64,000 nucleotides of DNA from Meandrina meandrites (lineage: Eukaryota; Cnidaria; Anthozoa; Scleractinia; Meandrinidae), in contig OY855903.1 in the NCBI GenBank assembly GCA_963693305.1, forward strand, positions 35,761,251 through 35,825,250. Reading direction: 5' to 3'. Positions within the stretch are counted from its first letter, which is position 1. Each line of letters opens with the position of its first letter. A program made the position numbers and the translations under genes. Of this stretch, positions 1 through 11,260 are shown one piece after another. The notes beneath the pieces were generated by a model, which saw nothing but the letters and a program-made list of their open reading frames with translations, ran no database searches and was not told where the DNA came from.

Positions 1-1715
1 TTTTCTCACTAAAGGATAGAAAAACACTTGCTACATTACAAGGCTTTTAGGAATGAACACTGGTCATTTAGGGATGACTGTATGGATAATGCATGCCTAC
101 TATGATTTTTGACATAGAAAAAGTTATTAAGGTTACACCATAGGCTAAAAAAAAGAACTATCAATGTAAGATTGTATACAAATGGAGATGGTGCGGCATT
201 TTAGATACAGTGGCTTGCGGGAATTTTCATTAGAAATAAGAAAATGGGATGGCATAACCTGCGACACCAGGGAATCAAGTTGCACTATTGTACGGTTCAA
301 AAGATTGCACAATGAAGGAGACGAATTAGGGCACCTTGCCTTGCTTCCTCAACTTCAACAGGAAATAAAAGCCCAAAAGTAGTGTTTGAAATGTGGGCAT
401 GGATGTTTGATGTTTACGGTTCAAGACCAAAACACACTAAGGAACTGTTCCCAATGACAAAGTGCTTTCGGGCGGATGTTGACTGGTCGGTGGCTAGAAT
501 GAAATGACTGGTGGCTCCCCCAGTCCAGGGCTCTATTTATACCGCAGGTCCGTGTTTAAAATGAAGGAAAGAAGCTGATTTTGCTGTTTCTTAGACATGT
601 TGCTAAGTGAGGTCTCGTACCTTGTGTATCAAAATTTAAAAATATGGGATCTACTCCCATTTGTTTCCTGCTGCACTGGATTCAGGTCAAAATGACCGAA
701 ATGTCCCCCTAATAAGTCGTTAGTTTTTCTCTACTTCTTGGGATAAGACAGAGTCAAGATAAAGGCTATCATAAAGATTGATATGTCCAGGCACACATCC
801 AATTGAGCTAATACACACCCAATGACTGTTCCCAGTGTGCAAAAATTGTACAAATTCACCATTAACAACAGTGAAATTTCTAGCTGGACCAAGTGTTGGT
901 CATTGAAAACCTTTGATTGCTGTATTCTTTTGCTGTAATAAAGCGTAAGCCTGTTGAATAATATCACAGTCCAACCACCAGTAGGGCTAATAACCAAATC
1001 AAAATGTTTCAGTTTTCCACATTTAAATTTTATATCAGCATTTAATAGTAGTTAGGTTGAAAATTTAAATATTTCATAGCCATCCTTATTTACACTCAAG
1101 TTAATAGGAATCATTGAACCTCAGTCATATTGAGATGACAGGTCTAATACCTGATAGTGATCAACTATTGTCAACAGTCTCCTTCTTAGGTCATCTGCAC
1201 TGCTACAGTTCTTCATTGAATAATAGAAGTGGCATTTAACACTGGCCTCTGCAAATTGAAATGGTATTAATTTGGCAAAAAATAAGTTTATACTGTTGCA
1301 GAGGAACTGTGCCTAAGAGAATAAAAGAACCTGATTAGCACAAAACCTCCCTTGTATAATTTTTTCTTTCACAGACAATACAGCTAAATTAATTATCCAG
1401 AAAGAAATGATGGATTACTGGTATACATATGCTTGTCTGACAGCTCTGCACACCACTTCTCACCCTCCCATTTCTTTGCTCCAATTATTTCTTTCATGGC
1501 CTTTGCCATTCCCTTAGTTCCTATGAGGCCACAACAAAATTAGAGAGAAAATAATTTTTGCTGGTAGGGAGTACAGATTATCAGTGTCTAAAACAAGTAC
1601 ATGCCATCATACAGTGACATTATTTAGGTGATTCCTTACCATGCCAAGTATCAAAAGAATTCTGGATGTTCTGTGTCGCCGGCCAGTTGTATATTTTTGG
1701 TACAAAATCATGTGC
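1..1715. other. AT-rich stretch without recognisable genes
   Basis: I find no ORF with recognisable family features, no splice-flanked coding segment and no clear repeat structure. Open frames here are short, lack family signatures, and most do not begin with ATG. Treated as intergenic or intronic sequence. Confidence 0.6.
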
Positions 1716-1990
1716 CACTTAGATAGATAGATAGCAACTTTATTTAAAGAGGGTAGCACGTGACAGAAAAAATTCTGATAAACCTGTGGCCCTCTAATCT
1801 AAAAGAAAGAGACATGTACACGAGTAAAACATAAATCGAGCTAGGGGTTAAAGAGTTGAGAAATATTTTTTAAGTGCAGACTTAAACGAGCCAATAGTGT
1901 TCTTCCTAAGCACGTCTAGAGGGATCTTGTTCCAGAGTTTTATCGCACGAACTTGAAAGGAACGACCCCCTTCTGTTTCCCTATTTCCCT
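1716..1990 (-). mobile_element. LINE 3' end fragment (CR1/L2/RTE-X type)
   Basis: The minus-strand translation of 1845-1985 reads as the typical C-terminus of a CR1/L2-like reverse transcriptase ORF: a run around VRAIKLWNKIPLDVLRKN, then a short basic/aromatic tail and a stop. Just beyond the stop (plus-strand left end, 1719-1734) is a GATA simple repeat, which fits the short microsatellite tails of these LINEs. Only about 45 codons plus the 3' UTR remain, so this is a strongly 5'-truncated dead copy. The clade assignment rests on the C-terminal motif alone and could be a neighbouring clade. Confidence 0.65.
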
Positions 1991-3360
1991 ATCACAGTGA
2001 GTCCTAAAAGATGTAAAATTAATAACTTATAATTTATAACTGGGAAAATTGTTAACCTAGAGCACATCTAGATCCATATAACTGGTGTAGTTGAATAACC
2101 TTTTGCCTGAATGGCAGGGATAATTTTCTGCATTGCCTTGAACTCGTGTTAGGGAGCTGCGGCACTCTGTTTTGGTAACAGTCTGGACAGCTACCACATG
2201 TTGGGTCCTGTCCCAAAAAAAAGGGAAGACAAAACATGCTCATGCTATAATTTATACAAAAAACAGTGCCAAAAAAGAGTTAGTGATATGTCTGTAAAAT
2301 TGTCTGCCTGTACTTATAAGATATCATTGCCACTGTTGAATGGTAGGCATTAGCTGTCGAGTCATGTCAGCAGTCAGTTTTGAAAGTCTATTGAATAAAC
2401 AAACACCAAAGATATCATTATTTTCAATAATTATTGTAGTATCTGGTCCAATATTGAAGCATCAGCAGTATTGTTCACAGTCTCTTTATAGCCCATGGTG
2501 TCATACACTACAGAATAAATATTCCATGATTTTGTCAAAGGGGGGGGGGGGGGGGGGGTATGGTAGATCTCCTGCCTTGAATGTACATGCATGTTGGAAG
2601 GTTTAAGTCAACATAAATAAAGAGCCACTCATTTATAAAGGTGTGATATGTTATGGTCGAGATAATATGAAGCAAAAAGAATGAACTGCTACTTCATGAG
2701 CTCACCATAATTGATATACTTTTCACCAACACTGCCAAGCTTTGCAGCCTCTGTGAAGCCTCTGTGAGCTGGCCCACTTCACCTTGTGTCCATTCTTGCA
2801 GTGCGGCTCCGCCCTCTAAACATGACCGTCCATATTTATGGCATTCATACACATATTACGATCCGCAGGTACATGCTGCAGCAGTTTCCTGGAGCAATAC
2901 AAAGAGGTGATTCCCTACACGGCCACTGGCACTGGAAGTCGATTCTTTTTACTTCTCGTTGAGCATAAAACTCTAAAACAGACTTCATAGAATTTGCCTG
3001 CACTTCAATCTAGTGCATTTCCTTTGCATATTGCGCAGTTAATCCCTCATACCGATCCATAAGAGCTATCAGGAAATTGGCATTTGTCCACCCAGATCGC
3101 AAATTCCCCATATTATTTCTTCTTTATGTTTCGAACTGTAATTGATTGCATACGTGCTTGCATAATTGCTTGCATAATTTATTACACAAATCTGAAATGG
3201 ATCCTTTCTTGTAAATGTAATTTTGATTCATACAAAATAAGCATGATATTATTACTTAGCGTTTTGATACGTTTGAAGTGTAATTAAACTATTTTCTCGT
3301 TTGTTCAATTCATTAAACAGGTTTAAAACAGGTCATTTTTTTAATATCATGATGCTTACA
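1991..3360. other. No gene seen; contains a poly-G tract
   Basis: AT-rich sequence with no supported coding region. The only notable local feature is a homopolymer run of 19 G at 2540-2558. Its exact length is likely to be polymorphic or an assembly approximation. Confidence 0.55.
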
Positions 3361-4110
3361 CAAATAACAAAATTTACACTCTAAGTTAAAAAAAAACACA
3401 TATACAATATGATTCAGCTAATTCACTCTTCCTACATCTACTTACTTGTTACAAAACAGTGCATTTACAGTACGTCTATCCAAAATACTTACAGTATACC
3501 ATATACAATACTAAACACTATTACAGTATTTACAAATATTTCGCTAATTACAGTACAATACATGATAGATACATTGATTACACCACAGACATCAAAACAT
3601 CAAAACATCAAATTATACTTATTGTGCATCTCCAAATAAACTACTAATTTAATAAACAGGTGTTCTTCGCATATTTACCCACCTACCTAACCACTTACAT
3701 TAAATAGAAAAAAGAAACAAATTACTTTATATGGGTGTAGGATTTAGGTTAAACACCCATTTTTTTTGTTGAATTCATTTAAGGTAGTGTTTATTGTGCA
3801 AATATATTACTCAATTTCAAATTTCATTTTGACGTTAAGCTTAAGACCAATTATATGTGGGAGTGTATGCATACTTTAGCTATCAATATCAAATAATTAA
3901 GCAAGGGGCGTTTTGAATTAATAATTCCTAACAAAACATCTTGCAAAGTAAGGGTAACAAGTTCTTTTGAGAGAGAGTAATAATAAAGTTCAAAGTTTTT
4001 CCAAAAGTGTTTTGAGCAGTCGAAGAAAAAGTGGCTAAGGGTTTCGGGATCAGTATTGCAGAACGCGCATTTGTCATTTGCAGTGTCATCTGTTAGTGTA
4101 AAGTATGGAA
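3361..4110 (-). pseudogene. L1-like LINE, 3' half of ORF2 and 3' UTR (left part of split copy)
   Basis: On the minus strand, 4080 to about 3745 encodes the C-terminal zinc-knuckle region of an L1/Tx1-like ORF2. The pattern is C-x2-C, then H, then C (CAFC...LSHFFFDC), followed by the conserved FNKK-type end. In-frame stops and a frameshift are present, for example just after an IAKVCIHSHI segment. Below 3745 lies an AT-rich, ACTTAC-rich stretch resembling the 3' UTRs of other L1-like copies in this window. The right part of the same copy is at 7301-7740. The DNA transposon at 4111-7300 sits between them at a TTAA site, so the LINE was present first. Confidence 0.7.
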
Positions 4111-7100
4111 TTAAGGCGGGGTTTCACCTGAAAAAAGCACACTTTTTGTATCACCAATAGCACTGACAGTTTTAATCCAAACCATGGCAAACTATATATC
4201 ACTGGAAAGCTTAAAAGCCAAAGATTCTAAAATGGCTGTTTTTGTGCAGTATCAGCAAAAGTCACCTGACACCAGGCTGTCAAAGTTACCACCCGCAGTG
4301 CGAAACCCATGGATACTTGAGAAAAGATTTCTCTTTATAAACTTGACAGAAAAATAAACTTTTTGTGTCTTTAAAGAATAAGAACTAATTGTTGATATGA
4401 ATGAAGGATTTTGCAAAATTGTAATATTTCAAGCTAAAGTGACCATCTCAAGTTAAATGCTGAAAAACTAGGTGAATAATAATAGCTCATTTTTTCCCCA
4501 GCAAGCCTTTGGAAAATTCCTTCATTCATATCAATTCATTAAATGAGCACAAAGTGTCCTGAAAATTTCAGGTCAATAGCTTAAATCCTTCTTGAAATAT
4601 CTTTTCTCAAAGGTGAAAATCGGTCGTTCTGAGAAAACAGACTTAAAGTTTTAAAAAGATTATATATTATGATGACTCTTATGATGACTATCCAGAATTA
4701 GTTTCCAGAGGCTTAAGGTAGCCAATCAGAATCCCCCAGCCTCATAATTAATTCCTTCAAGGTCACGAAGGGCTTCTTCTCGTCTTGTGCGAACAAGTTG
4801 GACTGCCTGGGGTCGCTTCTTTTCCTTGGTCGTAGCTTGGGTGTGTGCTTTCCGCCAACGCTTGTTATCCTTCAGCCTAAAGGAATGGCTTGTGTGTGAC
4901 CCACCAGGAATGGAAAGTTTATCCATGATATCCTTTCTACATTCTGCTCCTTTGTGGAAGTGGCATACAGCTGATGCCGCAGCATAATGGACAACTTTAG
5001 CTCCATGATGCTTATGCTTGGGGCAACGCACCCAAACCATGGAGTTGATACACTCATTTGGGTTTTGAGTGGTTCCACGAATGCATCTCTCTAGTAGCTT
5101 TGTGTCACTCGGTGTCAAGAATGTTGGCCTTAAAAGTTCAAGAAATACCTCAGGCAAACAGTCATCATCTTTGTAGGTACTTGTCCCAGTTGCCATATCC
5201 TGTTGCCACTTGCACCATGAAGATTCTCCAACCGGACAGAAGCAATGCTGTTTAGCAGGATCTTGTCCCTTAACACTGTGGTTAAGAATTGCTATGATGT
5301 TCTTCTTCATGGTGTAAATGGAAACATCAACTTCTCTGTCGGTTGGATTAGACTTTTTTAACGTATTTTGACGTATTGCCAGGCCATAATATTTCTGAAG
5401 CTTCTTAATTTTGGTTTCAGTGAGCCTACCATGCCCCCCTATCGGTTTGCTATCCTCCAGTTTGCCTTTTGTCCTGGCTTTCAAGTTTAAAAGGTGCTTG
5501 CCCATCCTCTTTTGGACATGGCCAACACAATCCAATTTGATTACTTTGCATCCCTCATACACATTTTCGACGGTGTTGAATGCTTTGCTGTCCCCATCTG
5601 AGACCATCCACTTATACCGCATGTTGTGTATTTCAATGGATCTTCTCCAAAGGATAGAAGCTCCTTCCGCTTCCATGGCTGGTGAGCTTCCATTAAAATT
5701 AATATCACACTCACCAGAGGCCAAATGTTCTCTCCTCCACTCCTGAAATCTTTCGTCATCCCCTTCACACTGACTCTTTGCGAGCACACTTTTGGCAACC
5801 TTTCGACAAGACAGCATAGTCCAAAACCTCACCACTGTCTACTGAAATTGCAAAGACTACCCCTGTCAAAGAGGTAAAGCCTCGCTTGGCCCAGGTGCCA
5901 TCAAAGCTAACAGCTGCATCCAAAGTCTCATTTTTGTCAAGTTCTGGATTTTCATCAAGTATGATGTTTCGCAGCCTTTGACCAGCACTTATAAGCTCTT
6001 CCTTCGTGTAGTCTTCTACAATGCTTAAGATGCTGTCTACCTGTTTGTAGTAGGAACATGATGACATACAAGGCATGTTCATGATTCCACAGAAGGATGC
6101 AGCCCTTCATAACCAGTCCCCGATTCCAGAGAGTGATAAACGGCTCTTTTGTTGACATCAAAGGACTTTCCCCTTTTTGTGATGTTGGCAGATGTCTGGA
6201 GTGAAGTGCTTTCATCACAAGCTGTGCAAATGAGGGAAAGGTCAGACTTTAACCCTGCCCGACCACTTGCATTTTCCTGAAGAACGATGTTTGCTGAAGA
6301 AACAAGAAAGATGTGCAGTATGAGATGCTGTTTATTTGGAATGTCTAGTGTAGCAACTGTTGCATACCATTTGAAAACAGAAATCATACTTCAATAGGAA
6401 TACAAGTGCCAATATATTTATGCACAAACAACAAAATTAAAGCCTCAAAATCACTGAGAGAAATTACACACTGAAATTCGCTTGTCTTTCATCTTGGAAA
6501 AACAATTTAAAGGTTTGGTATTAAAACCTACAAGTATCAAGGAAATTCTCTCACCTTCTTCACATTTATGTGCTGAAGAAAGCACTTAAGATAGGCTTTG
6601 TAAATCGATTAATCTGTAGCCAGTTCCTTCGCATTGCCCAGTTGACTCTTCATCCGAGCTATTCTGTGATTCCTCTGTTTTATAAGAAAGCTTCATCTTC
6701 ACTGATGAACTAAGCGGTTGATCAGGGTCTGACGAGTCAACATCCTCAAGATCGTCCTGAGAGGTGCTTGGTTTTGCTCGATCGATTTCTACTTCTTCTG
6801 ACGGATTTTTTTCCACAAGGTTTTTCTTTCTTTTACTCCCACCAAATCCTTTTCCTTTCTGTTTTGGTCTGTAGCGGCTTCTTTGCCCTTTTCCAGGCAT
6901 TTACAACGATAAATTTGACTATTTTGGAGCGAACGGATTTCGAAAAGCGATCTTAACCTTCGGTATGATGGTAAATGTATCCCAGGGTGCAATTCGCAGT
7001 AGTTCTTCTACGTTTCTCATCATGTATGCATCACCAACTATCGCATTTGTGTTTTCAGGAGAAAAAGACCACAGAAGGCCGTAAATAGCCGAGAAAAGCA

Positions 7101-7300
7101 ACAAAATGCTACTATCGTTACCATGGCAACGCAGCCCCAGATATTTACCTCTTGTAAACAAACCGTTAATTTACAGCGAAATAGTGGGAAAATCGAAAAA
7201 TATCACTTTCTAATGTGAAGTTAAGTAGTTATAGTTGCTAATTTTGGAAAAAAACAAAAATCCATTTTTTCGCCAAAATTCAGGTGAAACCCCGCCTTAA
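4111..7300 (-). mobile_element. DNA transposon with TTAA-flanked inverted repeats (Kolobok-type)
   Basis: The ends are perfect 22-base inverted repeats: 4111-4132 begins TTAAGGCGGGGTTTCACCTG and 7279-7300 is its exact reverse complement. Each end carries TTAA. Removing one TTAA and the element brings together the two halves of an L1-like ORF, so TTAA is best read as the target-site duplication and the element proper as 4115-7296. The interior carries one spliced transposase gene on the minus strand (about 6900 to 4726). TTAA duplications are known from Kolobok and piggyBac. The protein here resembles the cnidarian Mutator-like transposase domain family, not piggyBac, so I favour Kolobok. The superfamily call is inference; the ends are seen directly. 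Confidence 0.85.
4726..6900 (-). pseudogene. Mutator-like/Kolobok-type transposase, two exons, broken
   Basis: Exon 1 starts at the ATG at 6900 (MPGKGQRSRYRPKQKGKGFG, basic N-terminus). It contains a nonsense codon at 6586-6588 and ends at 6555 with a GTGAG donor. The intron (6554-6294) ends in a pyrimidine-rich TTTCTTCAG acceptor. Exon 2 runs to the stop near 4726. It carries a first acidic site in SFDGTWAKRG, a second in MVSDGDSKAF and a CFCPVGESSWCKW cysteine motif typical of the family. Two further frameshifts interrupt exon 2, at about 6100 (after GYEGL) and about 5770-5810 (around VLSKGCQKCA). The protein would cut and paste the element by DDE chemistry, but this copy cannot make a full-length enzyme. 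It lies entirely inside the TTAA-bounded element. Confidence 0.8.
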
Positions 7301-7740
7301 GAACCTTGTATTGAAATGCTCTAATATACACTTGAAAACGAACTATATGAGGTAAGGTAAAAACCTTTAATTGGTCCTCAGTTAAGTCGAAGTTGCGTTT
7401 CAGAGCTCGGGAATTATTAGGAAATTGTGCCTTTTTACTTAAAAGCAACATGTAATAGTCTTTTGATGTCTTTTTCAAAACATCAAAAACCTTGTCTTTG
7501 ATCTTTGGAGAGAGAGGGCTTACCGATGATGCATAACTATTTGTTTTCAAATGGGACGGTATAGCGTGGCGAAGATGTGCCCAAATTAAAAAGTTATCTG
7601 CTACTGTACCACTACAGCAGGCTAGTACACATTTCAAATGGATATTATGACCATTATCGTGACTACCTTGCCCATTGTTAGCGATTCCACCACGAGAACA
7701 TGAAAATAATTTTAAAAAACGTTTGCAGCATTTAGGAGTT
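7301..7740 (-). pseudogene. L1-like LINE ORF2 segment (right part of split copy)
   Basis: The minus strand encodes a segment typical of L1/Tx1-like ORF2 between the RT domain and the zinc knuckle: WAHLRHAIPSHLKTNSYASS, then KDYYMLLLSKKAQFPNNS, then LPHIVRFQVYIRAFQYKVL. The segment stops at the transposon junction. The reading frame across the deduced empty site is off by one base, so the LINE copy was probably already decaying. Upstream (above about 7700 on the plus coordinate) the similarity fades; the copy appears 5'-truncated there. Confidence 0.7.
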
Positions 7741-8792
7741 GTACAGACAGATGGAGTAGCTAATGATGGCCAACAACAAAACATCTCTGTTGAATTCTTT
7801 CACTTTGTACTTTTCAATTTGGGCAATGGAAGTGCACCTTGTGTCCTTAGCAAGCTTTAGTTGCAAACTGTTTGTCATCAGGAACAGTTGATAAAGAACA
7901 TTTCATGATCACAGCAATGTTGTAATATGATGAAATGGAAATCTTTTCTGTTGGTGTAGTTTTCCGGGCACTCTCGAGGAGCTTTTATTGGAATTTGTGA
8001 CTCACCAAATGCCCCAATCACAGCAGGATTTGTGTTCTTCAAACCCCTCCATTACCTTGAGAGCCGTACTGCCACTTGGTATTATGAAATGTGTTTTGTG
8101 ATGAAGCACTCTCTCTATCAAGTTAAGAGAGAGAAATAAAATCGTAAAAGTCTCTGCTTATTAAGATAACATATCCAAGCTACTGTCATGTTTCTCATTT
8201 CCTTGTTTTAATGTTATGTATGATTTATGATTGCTTTTTAAAGTTTCATGATATACTTGAAATATTAATAATAAAGTTTCTGGGTAGACATACCCTCTGC
8301 TGTGCCTGACAGGTCTTCTTTAATAATAAAATATAGGTGAAGTATGCCACTCATAAAAGTTTGTCTGAACTCAGACTTTGTTTAAGTAGCAAACAAAGGT
8401 AAATCTGAGTTGCCACGATTATTGTTAACTTTGGTATAACAAATGATTTTCTTCAGCCCAGCCAAAATTACAGTAAAATGTATGGAACAGAACCTCCATA
8501 TAACGAACCTGGATATAATGAAATCCTTGTTAAAACAAACATAATCCAGAAGTCCAAATGTAAAATATACCTCAATATACTGTAACATTCCAGGTATAAG
8601 CTGCACCTTTTTCCTCAAAGTTTAAGTCAAAAATCGGGGGTGCTGCTTATATGGAAACATATGTGGTTGGAGTTCTTAAAGGCCTAATTAATATTCATAA
8701 AAACGTCTTAAGATGTCACTGAATAAAGATACACACAAACTGAAAGCATGTTAATGTTGTTCATAAGTGCATTGACTTGCCTCTGCCAGGCA
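7741..8792. other. No gene seen
   Basis: AT-rich sequence. Short frames on both strands have no family features, splice context or convincing ATG start. No repeat structure noticed. Confidence 0.5.
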
Positions 8793-8980
8793 GTAGTAAT
8801 GTCGGAGTCTATCAAATACCGTTTTGGGTGTAAGAGGTGCGTTCACAATTTTTAAACACCCCACCACCAAAATACCCAGCTCCAAAAGTCGCAGGGTATT
8901 TTGGTGGCGGAGGGGATTAAAGAACGCGAACGCACTCTCAACCCAAAAGCGGATATTTGATAGACTCCGACATTACTACT
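8793..8980. repeat. Foldback (palindromic) repeat, about 90-base arms
   Basis: The left arm begins GTAGTAATGTCGGAGTCTAT at 8793. The right arm ends with its inverse (ATAGACTCCGACATTACTAC) at 8980. The arms remain inverted-complementary inward with a few mismatches and indels (ATCAAATACCG against CGGATATTTGAT; CACCACCAAAATACCC against GGGTATTTTGGTGG) up to a short centre near 8880. This is the architecture of a foldback MITE. No coding capacity. Confidence 0.8.
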
Positions 8981-9018
8981 AACAAGGAGGGTCATTTAAA
9001 AACAAGCGATACCCCGGT

Positions 9019-9326
9019 TATATAAATAAAAAAATGGTGCGTGCATAAAACAACTGCGGGTGGTTAATGTTAAGTCGAAAAGAAAACTGCAGAAAGAGGT
9101 GTGTCGGGGAGTTATGCGCGCGGCACAACTATCAACTAAAGACAGTAAAAAAAAGAGGCCAGTTCCATGTTGCAGTTGCGGGGCAGGGGTAGTGTGTGAC
9201 TATCGTCTGTGTCTGGCATGCGGAGGAAGTAACCTAAATCACCGGCTAATCCGCAAACACAGAAAAGCGAAGAAAAACTTCGAGCGGGTCTTGGTGGAGC
9301 TCAAGCACAATCAATTAGAGAATTGA
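9019..9326 (+). CDS. Unidentified small basic ORF with cysteine cluster
   Basis: A frame at 9060-9326 encodes about 88 residues rich in Lys/Arg with a cysteine cluster (PCCSCGAGVVCDYRLCLACG) that could be a zinc ribbon. There is no in-frame ATG at the 5' end. The nearest ATG (9034-9036) is in another frame and follows a TATATAAA at 9019-9026, the same arrangement seen at genes of the virus-like block further right. That raises the possibility of a frameshifted early gene of the same element, but I do not recognise the protein. It could equally be a chance frame. Confidence 0.25.
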
Positions 9327-10140
9327 CACCTCGCATTATATAAAATTCTAAATAATTATTTTCTATTAGTATACAATTGCTACTGTCGGGCAAAACATTG
9401 GACAGACTTTGGAAAAACAAAATTTGGAATTCTATTGCGACTGTATTGACAGGAGTTTACAAAGAGTATTTTAACCTAAAACTTAGGTATAGAGCATCAT
9501 TAGGCTGGAACAAGGTTCATGAGCATATTTCAAGTCTGCCTTTCTGCCATAAAAGGCAGCAGATTGTACGTATGATAATATGTTTTGATTATAAGGACTG
9601 CCGTTTAGAGGGATGTTGTTATCCCTGTTTCGTTAGAGCCAAATAACTACATAAAGTTTCGATTAGTCCCCCAATCGAGTCAATACCTGACTTTCCCACG
9701 AAAGAATACAATCCTTTCTTAGAAATATGCTCCCGTGATTGTGATTGGCACGAGTGGTACCATTACTTTTATAATTGTTTGACTCCATTACAGGCAGCTC
9801 CCTACTACTCGATTTAAATTCTGTCAAGCGTAACCGTTGCGTGGCATTTTTCTCGGAAAGATACAGGAAACGAATAACAACAGACTACTCAATCATCTGC
9901 TTTTCGCATGGCTTCAACGATTTGATATGTTATCCGTCTGACCTCGTTCTGCCAAACGGGTGTAGAAAGTTTGGTTAAAATAAAGCAAATAGCGTGGAAA
10001 AGCACAATCATTTTGGGCTTCAAGCTGAATTATTTACCAAGACTTTAATATGCTGCATGGCAGAGCGTGACTTAACATTTAGTTGCCATGAGTGTGTTTA
10101 AATCACGTGCACAACACAAAAGAACGAATTGTTTTGCTTT
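9327..10140. other. Unassigned stretch with interrupted frames
   Basis: Frames at 9377-9646 and 9775-9978 are open for 67-89 codons but lack recognisable domains. The first contains aromatic/cysteine-rich segments such as CRLEGCCYPCFVRAK. They may be remnants of a coding region broken by indels. I cannot assign a function. Confidence 0.3.
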
Positions 10141-10142
10141 GT

Positions 10143-10325
10143 TGTGTGGTGATTTTGTATTTCGATTATTGTAAACATTTATTGAGAGAAGTTGGCGATC
10201 CAGATGAATCCTCCTTGCTACTGGTGATTTCGTTCTTGTGCTGAAATTCTTGTGTGGTGATTTTGTATTTGATTATTGTGTAAACATTTATTGAGAGAAG
10301 TTGGCGATCCAGCTCATTCCTCCTC
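10143..10325. repeat. Imperfect tandem duplication, about 108-base period
   Basis: The segment TGTGTGGTGATTTTGTATTT... around 10143-10215 recurs at about 10250-10325, including the shared stretch TTATTGAGAGAAGTTGGCGA. Small indels separate the copies (TATTTCGATTATTG against TATTTGATTATTGTG). The second copy contains the 3' end and stop of the minus-strand coiled-coil ORF. Confidence 0.75.
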
Positions 10326-10598
10326 ACTACTGGATTGATCTGAGCCGTTCTGGACGTGGGTTTCAAGCTGCTGTATCTCGTTCTCGACCAGGGCTATTTC
10401 TCCTTCCTTGGTCTCGAGACTCTTGGCCAATTCTCGAATTCTACGACGAATGCCATTTCTCTGCTTCACAAGCATTGAACGCTCAGCTATCTTTTTTGAC
10501 AGCCTGATGCGAGCTTGTGTACTTGATGTATTTGTACTGGTGGCGAGAGTCTCAAGGAATTGGTGAACAATCCTTCTTCTGTTTTGGATTTGTTCCAT
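10314..10598 (-). CDS. Unidentified coiled-coil ORF, about 94 aa
   Basis: The ATG at 10598 opens a frame on the minus strand ending at 10314. It is highly charged, with heptad-like spacing (IRRRIRELAKSLETKEGEIA, then LVENEIQQLETHV) and an acidic SSSEEE tail, so a parallel coiled coil is plausible. A CTGCAG lies just upstream of the ATG, which could be a splice acceptor if this is a terminal exon. I do not recognise the family. It might be a small host gene or an accessory gene of the neighbouring virus-like element. Confidence 0.4.
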   Translation of the reverse strand: MEQIQNRRRIVHQFLETLATSTNTSSTQARIRLSKKIAERSMLVKQRNGIRRRIRELAKSLETKEGEIALVENEIQQLETHVQNGSDQSSSEEE

Positions 10599-10622
10599 TT
10601 TATTCTGCAGTCGCAAGATCAA

Positions 10623-11257
10623 CGCAATTCGGTAAGTTTATACCTTTACGCGGTTTGGTCTGGGAAGTAGAGCAGAGTGAAAAATAGAAGATTACATCGA
10701 TTAAATAAATAGACATGACATCGATTGAAAAAATAGAAATGACAAAAGCCGTCTTTCTAGAAACGACTTTATTCACACACGATTTATTTATAAGCTCCTT
10801 TCTGTTCGAACATATGAACTTGAGGGTTATTAGATAAGTCGTAATGGCAGCCAAAAGAAATGTAGCGTTTAGAGTGTGATCTTATACCATTATTTGTGTG
10901 TTGCTTTGCATGTCTCGTGTTTATTGATGTGCGACAGAACTTTCTAGACAAATAGCACGTGTTTTGATTATCATGCTTGGCGAAGCAGGGTCACCCCTGA
11001 GCGCGTCGCTAACTTTTTTGAAATTTTTTTTTCACGCGACTTGAGGATTTTTTACGCAGGTTTAGGAATTTTACGCAGGATTAGGAATTTACGCAGGGTT
11101 CGGAATGTCGGAAATGTCAACCCACGTGCCCTTTCTCTGAGTCCTTGTTTCGGATTTGCATTTAGCCGCTTTGCCTTGATTAACGATATGCCGCTGGGTT
11201 TATTTAATCTTTGGCTCCAGCCAAGAGGGCTGACAAAATTCAAAGGAACGGCAAAAC
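10623..11257. other. No gene seen; short ACGCAGG direct repeats
   Basis: No supported ORF. At about 11050-11108 three short direct repeats share the core TTTACGCAGG followed by a TTAGGAAT-like stretch (period 18-20 bases). This lies just outside the fibre gene of the virus-like block. It may mark the element's left flank, although no terminal inverted repeat partner was found. Confidence 0.4.
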
Positions 11258-11260
11258 TTA

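Noticed and set aside
2540..2558. Poly-G tract as a G-quadruplex regulatory element
   Set aside because: Simple homopolymer with no gene nearby; length uncertain. A similar run near 29775 is treated the same way.
5411..5746. Plus-strand ORF inside the TTAA transposon
   Set aside because: Antisense shadow of the transposase exon, which has catalytic motifs and splice sites on the minus strand.
8990..10900. Polymerase B or integrase of the virus-like element
   Set aside because: No polymerase motifs (such as YxDTD-type), no HHCC/DDE integrase pattern and no chromodomain could be found in any frame here.
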